Positions 11,907 through 22,099 of a stretch of 64,000 nucleotides of DNA are shown here, in pieces; within the stretch, counting starts at the first letter, position 1; each line of letters opens with the position of its first letter. Location: contig OY288253.1 in assembly GCA_958450325.1 (NCBI GenBank), positions 60,512,266 to 60,576,265 of the forward strand. The letters run 5' to 3'. The notes beneath the pieces were generated by a model. It searched no databases, was not told the DNA's origin, and saw only the letters and a list, made by a program, of their open reading frames with translations. The translations under genes and the position numbers were made by a program. The DNA is from Agrostemma githago (lineage: Eukaryota > Streptophyta > Magnoliopsida > Caryophyllales > Caryophyllaceae).

Positions 11907-13233
11907 ATGGCCTTAACCACCGGTGAAAGCAAGGGTCCTTGGTATACAGATTATGCTAATTACTTAGTTTGCAAGGTATTACCTTCTGATCTTTCTTATC
12001 AGCAAAAGAAAAATTTTCTACATGATGTCAGACAATATTTCTGGGATGATCCTTATTTATTTAAGGAGTGTGTTGATGGTATTTTCCGGCGATGTGTCCC
12101 TCACTGGGAAGTTCGAGAAATTTTAGAAAGTTGTCAGTCATCATCTTATGGTGGTCATCATGGACAGAGCCGGACCATGGCTAAGGTCCTCCAGTTGGGT
12201 TTTTATTGGCCAATCTTATTTTGGGATGCCCAAGCCTTTATTATGTCTTGCGACGCATGTCAAAGGACCGGTAATATTTCTAGGAGGCATGAGTTGCCTC
12301 AAAATGGGATCTTCGAGGTAGAAATTTTTTATGTCTAGGGTATAGATTATCAAGGTCCATTTCCATCATCCAAGGGCAACCGATATATTTTGGTTGCGGT
12401 AGATTATGTCTCCAAGTGGGTGGAGGTCGTAGCATCTCCTGCTAATGATGCTAGAACGGTAATTTCTCTATTCAAAAAGACTATTTTCCCTCGGTTTGGT
12501 GTTCCAAGAGCGATTATTAGTGATGATGGAAGTCATTTTCATGAGAAGCGACTTGATGCTTTCCTTGCTAAGTACGGTGTCTCTCACCGTACCGGTCTTG
12601 CCTACCACCCTCAAACGAGTGGGCAAGTTGAGGTGTCTAATAGGGAAATCAAGTCTATTCTCCAGAAGGTCGTGTCAAAAGCTCGAAAGGATTGAAGCTC
12701 TAAGCTAGATGATACATTATGGGCTTATCGTACCTCCTTTAAAAACGCCTATTGGTACTTCACCTTACCGATTGGTCTATGGCAAGTCATGTCATTTATC
12801 CGTCGAGCTCGAGTACAAGGCTTGGTGGGCGATCAAGGAGCTTAACTTGGACCCGCAGTTGAGTGGAGAGAAGAGACTCATGGAGCTGAATGAGTTAGAG
12901 TAATTTCGTCTTGGTGCCTATGATAGTGCTCGGGTTTACAAGGAGCGCACCAAGTGGTGGCATGACAAGCATATCCTTTGTCGCGAATTCAACGTCAGGG
13001 ATAAGGTATTATTGTTCAACTCTAGACTCCGGTTGTTTCCCGGAAAATTGAAATATCGTTGGTCCGGACCTTTTTCCGTCACCCATGTTGGTAAATTTGG
13101 CTCGATTGAAGTCGAGAGTGGTTCGGGTGAACGTTTCAAGGTGAATGGTCAACGATTGAAATTATGTCATGAAGGTGCTCAAGTTGGAGCGATTGAAGTT
13201 ATACAACTTCATCCCGTTCCCTCATCCCACTAA
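11907..13233 (+). pseudogene. Athila pol: integrase remnant
   Basis: Follows RNase H in the same frame. The zinc-binding part holds GGHHGQSRTM and CDACQRTGNIS. The core has GIDYQGPFPSS (first Asp), IISDDGSHF (second Asp) and HPQTSGQVEVSNREIKS (Glu). A stop at 12336-12338 precedes the core, and a stop at 12693 with a +1 frame change leads into WAYRTSFKTPIGTSPYRLVY at 12720. The C-terminal part (LKYRWSGPFSVTHVGKFG) ends at a stop near 13233. Catalytic residues are visible, but the ORF is broken at three points or more. Confidence 0.88.
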
Positions 13234-13953
13234 ATCTTGAAATTCATCCAAGTCGTGCGGGACTCTAATCCAGGGCTACCGGGAGGCAGCCCGGGTATGT
13301 AAATAATTTCCCTCATTCTCGTTTTATTTTTATTTTTCCTTTAGTTGTCTTAGTGAGGATGAGAGGAAGGACTAATGTTTTTGGAGATGCGCAGAATCAT
13401 CGGAAATAACTTGAATTGAAGATATTAAAAAAAATCATCGTGCTTGTGGTAGTATAGCAGGTCACCTCAGCCTAGGCCTAGGGGGCCTATCGATTCTAGG
13501 GGCCGAGGCACGAGATAAATTTGAGTTCTAATAGAGAGATTTGTGCGCCTCAGCTTGCCCCTAGGGCCCATATTGACTTCAGGGGCCGAGGCACAAAGAA
13601 AAAGAGAGAAAAAGTTGGGCAAAATCTCGAGATTAAGGAAAATGGGGCGTCAGGCCGGCTAGCCGGGGGCCTGTGCCAACCGGCCGGCTGTGAGAGGGGA
13701 TATTTAATTAAAAAATCGAAAATAATCAAAAAGTGAGTCAGGCCGGCCAGTCGGCCGCCGGTCCATACCGGTCGGACCGCACATCAGACCCCCAAACCCC
13801 ATTTCTATCGTCATTCATTCATTCATTCACCCTCTTGACTCTCTCTCATCTCCCTTTCAAAATTCCCAGCATTCATCGCCTTCCCCTTCTTCACTCTCTC
13901 TCCTCAATTTTTCCCCAACTTTCCAAAAAATTACTGCTACTAGCTGATTTGCA
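13234..13953 (+). other. Athila internal spacer with GC-rich palindromes
   Basis: Lies between the integrase and the extra ORF of the + strand Athila. No gene. Contains two near-repeats of a CTAGGGGC/GGGGCCGAGGCAC unit (13475-13515 and 13555-13595) and clustered GGCCGGC-type palindromes at 13651-13690 and 13738-13775, then a CT-rich leader ahead of the ORF. Confidence 0.6.
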
Positions 13954-14526
13954 ATGGGTTCTCGGAACAAACGCACCGGAAACGACCATGCTCAACCCGA
14001 CATTCCTTCTAATCCAGTTTTTCTGGGCGTAATTTTTACCACTCTTGACCAAAAGGTACGATTTCAGAATTTGAGAAAACGGTCTATTGTTCCCACTCGT
14101 TTTATCGATCATGATGCTATGAGAACTTTGGGCTTAGATTTTGCTTTAGAACTTTTGTTTAAAGGTCTTGGTATGAGTACATTATTTGCGATGCATCGTA
14201 ATACATATACTCAGCTTACGTTGGTATTTCTGAGTTCATTTGAGATGACTAAGAACAGACGGTCAGGTGCAATTTCTGTTGGTTTCCGTCTACTGAATAC
14301 TAGTTTTGAGCTAAGTCTGAAGCAATTTGGGGATTGTTTTGATTTTAAAGATTATGAGGACCGTACACCACCCGAGCATGCTAACTTTAGGGTGGGTGAT
14401 TTTTGGGAGTGTATTGTTGATGCCCCGTACACTACCGCGGAGCATATGAGTTCAGACCATATTCATAATCCGGTTATTAAGGTGTGGCAAAGTATCTTGT
14501 TGATGAGAGAATTTTTAAGTTCATAA
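13954..14526 (+). pseudogene. Athila extra ORF (Athila ORF-1 / env-position family), truncated
   Basis: 190 codons open from ATG 13954. Characteristic blocks are PTRFIDHDAMRTLGLDFAL, the LTLVFLSSFEM stretch, ISVGFRLLNTSFELSLKQFG and HIHNPVIKVW, which match the protein family found downstream of pol in Athila elements. Its role is unknown; some members occupy the position of an env gene. The usual protein is several hundred residues longer. Here homology stops at about 14490, where the sequence switches to the reverse strand of another Athila gag, so the last 10-15 codons are probably junction sequence. Confidence 0.75.
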
Positions 14527-14897
14527 TCATTTGGGATCACCCCAAAATTGACCAGTGATGGGGTCTCTTCATGTGTAAGTTGGGAATGGGATCCTAAAGT
14601 TGTCATTGGTTGAGGTGATGGTAGATTTGGAGGGCTTTGATTTTGATGTGGTTGTTGTGGAGTTTTTGGTGATGATGGAGTTGGTGGTGAATTTTGAGAA
14701 GTAGAAGATGTGGAGGGTTTATGTGGTGTAAGAGGTGTATTTGGTAGAATGAGATTTTGATTTGGTGGTGATAATGAAGGATGCAGGGTGATGGTTGTTG
14801 AATTGTTTCCCCGAAATCTCAAGGCTCTAAACGTTCTTTCCAGCCCCAGATCGAACCACAAGGGCGATGACGTATTCCTGGGCATAAAACTCAACAA
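14463..14897 (-). pseudogene. Athila gag N-terminus, truncated
   Basis: Reads leftward from the - strand LTR/PBS at 15002-16763. It is a Pro/Ser/Thr/Gln-rich N-terminal tail (SPPNQNLILPNTPLTP, HQNQSPPNLPSPQP) followed by SLVNFGVIPNDYEL, the conserved entry into the Athila gag domain. It then runs into the junction with the oppositely oriented extra ORF near 14490 and loses homology. Only about 140 residues remain of a gag that is normally several hundred long, and the capsid domain is gone. The low-complexity composition makes the start codon uncertain. Confidence 0.65.
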
Positions 14898-15001
14898 ACG
14901 ATAAGTCTCCTAGTACCAATCGGTGCTAGGGAAAAAGGGAAAAATAAACTGAAAGCGATTAACCAAACACAATTATACTAAAACTCAATTAATTAGTTGT
15001 C
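14898..15001 (-). other. Leader between PBS and gag of the minus-strand Athila
   Basis: Short untranslated leader; nothing else seen. Confidence 0.5.
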
Positions 15002-15020
15002 ATCCCCGGCAACGATGCCA
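15002..15020 (-). other. Primer binding site of the minus-strand Athila
   Basis: On the - strand TGGCATCGTTGCCGGGGA lies two to three bases inside the LTR end. It matches the TGGCGCCGTTGCCGGGG type of PBS (tRNA-Asp) used by Athila elements, with two differences. Confidence 0.75.
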
Positions 15021-15023
15021 ATT

Positions 15024-16763
15024 TGATCGCCTCCCATCTAGGATCGGTCGTTAACGATTGATAGGGGATCAAACAATATTTATATGACTCGAAAATAACA
15101 CAAACAAAAATGTAGTCGTGGTAAGTCGAGGTCGGTCCACAGGGATGACGGTGAGTTGATTGAGAAAGAGCTAATGCGTTTGGGGTCTAAATGGGGGGTT
15201 TTGAATCGAGTCTAAACTAACGATGCGATAAATGATGAATAATAATCAATAAGGAAAAGGTGTTAGGGGGAGTCGAGAAGTGGAAATCGGGATCTATGAG
15301 TCGAGGGGTTATGGGGTAGGTCACAAAGTCGATAAAGAGAGAATGCCACCTTTCGATTTCTTCACCCAACTTATCTAAATCCCGCTTTCGCGGTGAAAAA
15401 AAAAGTAAGTCTCAAGTTAAGGTAACTCCTACCCCGAGTTTCTCCATATTGATAGGAGTGAGTCAAGGTCGATCTAGTTGGCTGGACTAAGTCAACAAAT
15501 ACACAATAACCTCAAACAAGATAGATCAACAAGCATGCAACCAAACCACAATTCCTCAATTCATATTACTCAAGATCCTTCTCCCTTCACCCCCTAACAA
15601 GAAACTACTCACAATTCATGGAGAAAAATACAAGAACAATGACAATGGAGATAATACCAAAAACATGCATAATGATGAAAAGTGGAGGAATAAAACTAAA
15701 ACAATGAAGGAAATTATGATCAACAAATGAAACTACAAAGCGATCTAAAAACAACGCAAGAAAAATCAATGAAAATGATGCAACAAAAAGAGAGCGAGAG
15801 TAAAAACTAATCTTAGAGAGAAAGAGAGAGGAAGAGAGTTATACCAACAATGGAGGAAAACAACAATAGGGAAGATGAAGGCATGTAAATAAAGGAGAAG
15901 CCTTGATGAAGAAAACAATGGATTTGTCACTAATCCTTTGATGATCTCCAAAGAACTTCGATTAAAGCTAGAATTCCATACAATAACTTGAATCTAAAGC
16001 TAGATGAAGATTGATGAAAACTATGAATATCTTCTACCTAATCTAAGTAGTATAATAAAAGTTGCTAAGAAAGAGTTGATCTACCCTAATGAAAGTTGAT
16101 TGGGGTAGTCTCATTAGGTTAAACTATATATAGTAGTAGCTTAATGGATCACTAAACCAAAGCCCAATTCCGTTTTTTGCACTTTGAGTGGGACTTTTGC
16201 CCTATGGATCTTCAGAGGGTGAAACTTTGCCTTGCGAACTTCTGTCATTCACGAGCCATTTCCGTCTGGTGAAACTTCACCCGGTGGTTTCACCCGGTGA
16301 ACTTTCCTTCCAGATTCGTATTTGGGGGCCTCTTTACCGTCGGGTGAAAGTTTCGCCCGGTCATTTCGCCCGGTGGGTGAAAGTTTCCTGAAGATCTTTG
16401 GAGAGGATAAGATGTCGTCAGGCGAAACTTTGCCCGGTGATATCTCATCGGGTGAAACTTCACCCGATGGTTTCCTTGACCTTTTTTCTGGTTTCGCTCT
16501 TCATTGTTTGATTGTTTGGACTTTAGGTTTCATGTGTTGCTTTTGGACGGTGTTCCACTCGCTTGTGCTCGTGGAAGCTCGGACATGCTCTTGGTTACAA
16601 ATCCTATCAAAATGGATAGAAAAACTACCAAAACCACGTGAAATACACAAGAGAGATACTAATGCGAGAAAGACCTAAGGCGATAATCACATTCTAGTCT
16701 CACAAAAATGGAGGAAAACGAGTCTAAATGGGAGGGCAAATGGGCTAAATTTAGCACACATCA
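15024..16763 (-). repeat. 5' LTR of minus-strand Athila
   Basis: On the - strand it begins TGATGTGTGCTAAATTTAGC and ends GGCGATCA next to the PBS, 1740 bp in all. Near its 3' end is the GGTCGGTCCACAGGGATGAC-type tract seen at this position in Athila LTRs. The part 16205-16470 holds repeated TTCACC(C)GGTGAA-type palindromes. The partner 3' LTR is missing because the element is broken at about 14490. Confidence 0.8.
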
Positions 16764-16953
16764 CTTTCCAATAATGAAAGACCCCTAGGGGTCAGAATAA
16801 AAGACCATTACATGTGAAAAATAAGTAAAGTAAGCTAAGTCATGTCTTTGGTACGGCTCGGTAAGGGGGAAGGCAAGAGTGGCCTCAATCCTCCCCATCA
16901 GAGTCAGGGAGAGGATTCTCCCTGAGGCTGTCTCGATCTTCACCGTCGGACCC
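16764..16953. other. Short flank of the Athila LTR
   Basis: Non-coding sequence between the LTR start and the stop of the acidic ORF remnant. No feature recognised. Confidence 0.4.
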
Positions 16954-17606
16954 TCAGTCCCAATCAGGAGGGATATCCATGGGGTCGTACACCCCCTCTT
17001 CATCACTCCCATCCCTCTTATCTTCCTCCATGTCACTCCCGTCTCCACTGTCGTCCGAGGCATTGTTGTCGTCGTCATCCCAAACATCACCAAGATCAGC
17101 AAACTCAAGGCCTTGGCGATAGTCAGGATCGTCCCTTATCTCCCTGAAAATGGCAGCAGTTCATTCACTTCCACATGAGCGAGCTCCGCCGGAGGGGAGT
17201 GGGGGAGGGAGCGAGGTGGAGACGGACAATAACTCCACCAATTACCATTGTCCCGTGGGGTAGCAAGAGTCGAAGGGGAGGACCTAGAGTCCGGAATGTT
17301 CGGATCTGCATTTTCTGGCCTCAACCAGGGAAAACACCGGCGGCAACCCTGGTAGTCGCAGTCCCCAGCCCGAGTGCAGGGGTCGGGCCTCAGCCCTATA
17401 GAAAAAAAAGCTTTACTAGGGCGGCGAATGGCCGCGGGCAGCTCGCTGGAGCCAAGGGTAAAGGGCGATCGACGAGCAATTAGCTTACACCGATCAAGAA
17501 CCCTCCGGACCAACCAAGGGTACCAGAATTTGGGAAGAGGACCAACCTATCTCGTAACTTTGGTGTTAACCCCCCTCTTGAAAATCCTGTCAACAGTCCA
17601 AGTCAT
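16954..17606 (-). pseudogene. Unrecognised ORF remnant with acidic C-terminus
   Basis: I do not recognise this protein. On the - strand an ATG at 17606 opens MTWTVDRIFKRGVNT, then a TAG, then about 125 open codons (17513-17136; Arg/Pro/Ser-rich with Cys clusters DCDYQGCRRC). After a frame change near 17140 comes a strongly acidic tail (DDDDNNASDDSGDGSDMEED, then DEEGVYDPMDIPPDW) ending at a stop at 16954. The GC-rich composition contrasts with its surroundings. It reads antisense to an LTR-like promoter on its right. Tat elements often carry an antisense extra ORF next to the 3' LTR, so it may be one; this is inference from position only. Confidence 0.4.
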
Positions 17607-18218
17607 GATTGCCAAATAGGAGAGGAGAGTGTAAAGGTGTGGACGTTTTTTCAAAAAAATGTGGAAGCCTATGCACAAGTGAGCCCCCCCATTTTATACC
17701 TGGGAGGGGAGTTCAGAACATTTAATGAAGCTTCAACCATCCCCGAGACAGATGTCATGCGTTGCTAAGGCGCATTTCTCGAGGGATTTCCTTAGAAGAA
17801 ATCATTACAAGAGAGGATATTCTGACGCCTCGGTCACCCCAAGAATCTGAAACAATCCACCTTGGGAATGAACAAAGCATTTAATGCGAGAAGACGATGG
17901 GGCAACCTCCCACCTGAGAGCAGCCTAGTTTCCCTGCTGCTGCCTGGTGACCAGCCGGACATCGACAGCCGACAAAAGCTCCGCTCTCCCTAACTGCCGA
18001 AAGGCAATTGATGGGATCAGCAACCAGCTGACCACTATCGTCCAGATCAAACCCAGACCGACCCGGTTCAGGGAACGGGACCTTCAAGGCCTACGCCGAG
18101 CCTTCAAGCCAGGCTCCTTCGACAAACCCCCAGAAAAGCGCCAACAAGGAGGCTTTACAAGCCTCGGCTCCGCCTCGAGGCCCGACCCCCGATTGGGCCG
18201 ACCGAGCCCCGATCCGCC
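17607..18218. other. GC-rich non-coding tract
   Basis: Open frames on both strands here look like GC-rich composition effects, with no recognisable domain. Probably the 3' UTR of the element that owns the LTR-like region to the right. Confidence 0.35.
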
Positions 18219-18358
18219 CCTGTCGGGGCATCCGTAACCCTCGATCGTTCTGACCCCTGAGGTATGTTCCGCGAGCGGACCCACAGATCCCCGCCTAAGG
18301 TAAGGAGCACGCCCAAGTCACGTGCCCCCACAAACACTCTCTTTCTCTTGGAGAAACC

Positions 18359-18366
18359 TATAAATA
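18359..18366 (+). promoter_or_regulatory. TATA box of the Tat-like LTR
   Basis: TATAAATA in a CCTATAAATACTC context, followed by a CT-rich initiator region. Confidence 0.55.
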
Positions 18367-18616
18367 CTCTTTAGTGTCCCAACATTAAAGGGTAATTAAC
18401 TTTCTCTCACTAAATTCTCTCTCTAAAAACGCCACCTTGTTCCTCATGAACAAGGTTCATTAAGTGTGTTTCACATATTTACTTAGGCATCGGAGAGGGT
18501 TCACTCGGACAACTCCGAGGCCCTGTTTGCTCCTTGTGTAGACAAGGGCGACCTGCTCCACCAGGGTGGTCTGACTTTAGGGAGAGAAGGAAGTGAGAAG
18601 CTTGAGCAAGATCAAG

Positions 18617-18621
18617 GTCCA
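18617..18621. other. Target site duplication, left copy (GTCCA)
   Basis: GTCCA immediately precedes the 5' LTR; the identical pentamer follows the 3' LTR at 28530-28534. Confidence 0.95.
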
Positions 18622-20761
18622 TGTAACACCCCGTTATTTTTCCGAGTCAATTATAAAACGTTACTTTTCTAAATTATTTAAAACGGTTTGTTAAGTTGGG
18701 AAAAATATTTTCCGATGTGAAACATTCTTTTTATGAACCGTCTTTGTACCGGGTTGAGATTTGGGTCAGATACAATAAACAAAACAAAAAAAAAAAAAAG
18801 GGAAACTATTAATTTTTATAAACCCCACGCCCCTTTCTCATTCACCCACCTTATTCTTCTTTCTTTCTTGCTTTTACTCTGCCGCATACCTCCCTTCCTC
18901 TGTTTTCTTTTAATCACACGATCGTTGTCGGGAAATTGGTTCTTTATCTTCGCTTACACCAACACAGTTTTACATTCTTCTTCATCAAATTGTAAGTCCC
19001 GACTTATTTATTTATTTGTTTTTATTATTGTAGAAAAATCAATTCTTTTCCTTTTAATATATAAACCGAGTCTTGTAAGTGATTTTTTTATAAGTTACTG
19101 ATTTTATGGGGATTGTTTGAATAATACTTGGGAGTGAGTTTATTTTTCCTTAATTATCGAATTGTGAAGGAAAGAATGAGCGTATATGTTGATATTTGGG
19201 TTTCTATATATGACGGATTTTTGCGGAATTACCTATTACGAGGGTTGGCAATGTCTTCGTTATTATTGGTTTGATTTGTCTATAGTTCGTAACTCAATAT
19301 ACATGGTAGATAGTTGGACTATTTGATGGAGGATGATGGTGTTCGGGTTATACAAAAGAAATAAAGAAGATGATGATGATGTAGTGATGACGCAGTGATG
19401 ATGTAGCTACATAAATTAGAGTTGAGTACGGTTGATTTTGGTGTATTGTTTCTCATTGTGTTAGAGTTGATTTCTCCATCACCGGGGTCTAAGTTATCTA
19501 AAGAAGTATCCGATTTTTGGTCACGTAATTTAAATCGAGTGATATTTTACATTATCGAGGGAGTAATAGTTAGTGTCTTGAGGTTGAGTGGTTTCGGTAG
19601 TATAGATGGGTATTATATAGGTTGGACCGTTTTAATGTTAATTAGTTATTGAATTATATTTATATTATTATTTGTAGCTTGTGGGTTCGAGGAGATTCAG
19701 TTCTTGGACTAATAATAGCTGAGTTGGTCCGTCTTGAGAGGTAAGGACGTTTTACCCTTTCACTTTTAAGTAAAGAGCATGTTCGGATTAAAATATATTT
19801 TTATAACGGTTTCGTAAATTATTTTGTCGATCGTAAATATTTTTATAATACTCGAAATGTTTGAATATTGAACCTTGTGACACTACTTACATATTGGTAC
19901 TATTTTGGTAATTTTGAGTAACCTATAACAGACTCTGGGAGTTCTGTTGGTCTAGACGGTTTTAAGGTGCGTCTAAGACGTCCCTGGGACTTTGTCCCGA
20001 AACTATTTTTGAGTGAGGATTGTCCGGCCCTCACTCGCTAGGGAGTTAGACTTTCTCCTTTGGCAGTTTCATCCTACTGACTGTCCAAATGTGAGAGGTG
20101 TGCACTATTATGAGTCTAGCTAAGCACAGGTGGTTACCTCTAGACCGTGCAAGGGTAGGACCTTGGCACACAGGTTGCGAAAATATATATATTTTGGTTG
20201 ATTTGGTTTTGACTACTCTTTTATGGTATTTTGGTGTTTAAATGGTAACTTTAACTCTGATTTCAGTTTACTATAAATTATTATTATTATTATTATTGTT
20301 GTTGTTATTATTATTATTTCACGATTTATTTTATTATTATATTTTTACTCAGCTTTGCTGACGTCCTTCTGTTTTGGGTCGTTCCCCCGCTGGAACCTGT
20401 ACCTATTTGTGTTTTTGGGTACAGCTGATAGGTACACTTGATTGCTGCATGGGTGCATTCTGGTATCGGGTTATGCTGAGCGAGAAGGATTTTTATAATT
20501 TAACTTTGGCTACAAACTAGTTACACTATTATTGGATTTGTCGGGTTGCTACTGTTTTAAACCGTTTTGGATTTTGTAAGACTTAAGACTTCCGCTGCAA
20601 CGTTCTCAATTTAATTAGCTATCAAATTTCTATTTTTATTTATTTATTTATTATTTATCGTTTTCCTTGCACTTGGCTCGGTAAGCTAAGTGTGGAGTAA
20701 CAGCTTTGAGTTTTCTGTTTTCGGTTTGTTATTTTGGTTGAGAAAATTTAGGGCTGTTACA
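18622..20761 (+). repeat. 5' LTR of the Tekay element
   Basis: 2140 bp, TGTAACACCCC...GGCTGTTACA, with matching terminal inverted repeats. Contains an A14 run after 18785 and a (TTA)6(TTG)3(TTA)4 tract at about 20279. The open frames inside it (18733-19101, 19422-19652) are fortuitous. Confidence 0.95.
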
Positions 20762-20763
20762 GT

Positions 20764-20776
20764 TGGTATCAGAGCC
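20764..20776 (+). other. Primer binding site (initiator tRNA-Met)
   Basis: TGGTATCAGAGCC begins two bases after the LTR end, the standard complement to the 3' end of plant initiator tRNA-Met used by chromoviruses. Confidence 0.93.
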
Positions 20777-21064
20777 ATAGGTTTTTCAAAATGTTTTGCA
20801 AAATTTGAAATGGTTTTTAAAAAAAAAAAAAAAAAAAAACTTTTACCTTTATTTAAAAAAAAAAAAAAAAAAAGTGTTGGGTGGGTTGGGTGCATTGCAT
20901 ACGCATGATTTATATATTCATATTTGTATATGTATGATAATATTTTGTGCTATTACCCTTACCTGAACTGTGAATGCTACTTATGTTATTATTTGTGATA
21001 TTATTTGTGATAGAACGGTCTTATGCTTGTACTTAATAAAACCTTGTTTATATATATAGTAACC
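20777..21064 (+). other. Leader of the Tekay element
   Basis: 288-nt untranslated leader with two long A runs (about 20820-20840 and 20855-20873) on either side of a short spacer. An upstream in-frame ATG at 21023 precedes the likely gag start. Confidence 0.7.
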
Positions 21065-22099
21065 ATGCCTCCACGAAGGGAAAACGAAAACAACAATACT
21101 GATATGGCTGCTATGGTGACGCAACTTATAGCTCAAAACACAGTTCTTGTCGAAGCCGTGCAACAAATGACTACGGTTGCGCGGAATATGAATGAGAGGG
21201 TTGAGAATGAAAACGATCCTACACCTACTGTTGTTGGGATGTCTGAAGCGGTACAGAAGAAGAGGCCGCCGTCTTTTACTGGGAAAGGGGATCCTACTGA
21301 GCTAGATAACTGGATTAGGGAGATAGAGAAAATATTCTTGGTTGTTGGGTGCCCACATGAATTCCAGGCTAGGATCGCTGTCTTTTATTTGAAGGAGGAA
21401 GCAGATATCTGGTGGCAGACTGTGAAAGACGATTTTATGAAACCTAAGAGGGTAAGAAATGCTAATGGTACCGTTATACTTCAGGATAAGGACTGGGATG
21501 ACCTTAAAGATTTACTTGAGGAAGAATTTTTCCCCGACCATGTGAAGAACCAGAAACTGGCTGAATTTGGGGATCTAAAGCAGACAGATGAGATGAGTGT
21601 GAAGGATTTCTATAACAAATTCATTGAACTCAGCAGATTCGCTACGGAGTTGGTGCCGACTGAGCGAATTAAAGCGGCAAGGTTTGAGGATAAGTTAAAT
21701 TGGAAGATTAAGGGTAGGTTTGCTGGGGAGACCTTCACTTCATTGAGGGATATTTATGCTAGAGCTGTGAACATTGAGAGGAGTAATCAGAAAATGGAGG
21801 CTGAGTTGGGATCCAGTGTGACCAGAAAGAGGGAGTATCAGGGGAGTCAATCTGACACCGCAGCTAAGAGAGGAAATTTCCATAATAACAACAACCCTCA
21901 GAATAAGTCTCGATCTTTTGGTGGGAATGTGAAAGAAGAAGGGAATAACTTGAATGGTAAGAGTCAGGGGACAGGCCAAGTCTTTACCAGACACTATTAC
22001 TGCAAGATATGCAAGGGAGATCACCCAGGAGTTGACTGTCAGGGAAATAGGGTGACATGCCACTGGTGTGGAAAATTGGGACACCGTGAGTTTGAGTGA
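21065..22099 (+). CDS. Gag of the Tekay element, ended by a UGA in the zinc knuckle
   Basis: 344 residues from MPPRRENENN; I chose this ATG over 21023 because MPPRR is the usual Tekay gag start. The capsid-like retrotransposon gag domain spans about residues 90-215 (FYLKEEADIWWQTV, FFPDHVKNQKLAEF, FYNKFIELSRFATELVP). A basic, Asn-rich linker follows, then two Cys/His motifs: CKICKGDHPGVDC and CHWCGKLGHREFE. The second lacks its final Cys because that codon is TGA. Gag forms the virus-like particle and binds the element's RNA. Pol continues in the same frame directly after the stop, so in related elements this is one gag-pol polyprotein. Either the stop inactivates pol or it needs readthrough. 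Confidence 0.92.
   Translation: MPPRRENENNNTDMAAMVTQLIAQNTVLVEAVQQMTTVARNMNERVENENDPTPTVVGMSEAVQKKRPPSFTGKGDPTELDNWIREIEKIFLVVGCPHEFQARIAVFYLKEEADIWWQTVKDDFMKPKRVRNANGTVILQDKDWDDLKDLLEEEFFPDHVKNQKLAEFGDLKQTDEMSVKDFYNKFIELSRFATELVPTERIKAARFEDKLNWKIKGRFAGETFTSLRDIYARAVNIERSNQKMEAELGSSVTRKREYQGSQSDTAAKRGNFHNNNNPQNKSRSFGGNVKEEGNNLNGKSQGTGQVFTRHYYCKICKGDHPGVDCQGNRVTCHWCGKLGHREFE

Larger units (their letters stand above)
18219..18621 (+). repeat. Tat-like LTR, left part, split by the Tekay insertion
   Basis: Contains TATAAATA at 18359-18366, a CT-rich start region and GGCATCGGAGAGGGTTCACT, a sequence type found in the R/U5 region of Tat-lineage LTRs. The remainder resumes after the Tekay element at 28530 and ends CCTACCGGAACA at 28592. 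The start at TGTCGGGGCATCC (18219) is a guess. No PBS follows the right end, so it is a 3' or solo LTR. Confidence 0.45.

Noticed and set aside
18733..19652. ORFs in the 5' LTR, repeated in the 3' LTR at 26463-27420
   Set aside because: They are shadows in the LTR; one changes frame between the two LTRs because of the A-run length, and none shows a domain.
21023..21064. Upstream in-frame ATG for gag
   Set aside because: MPPRR at 21065 is the usual start; the extra 14 residues are leader-like.
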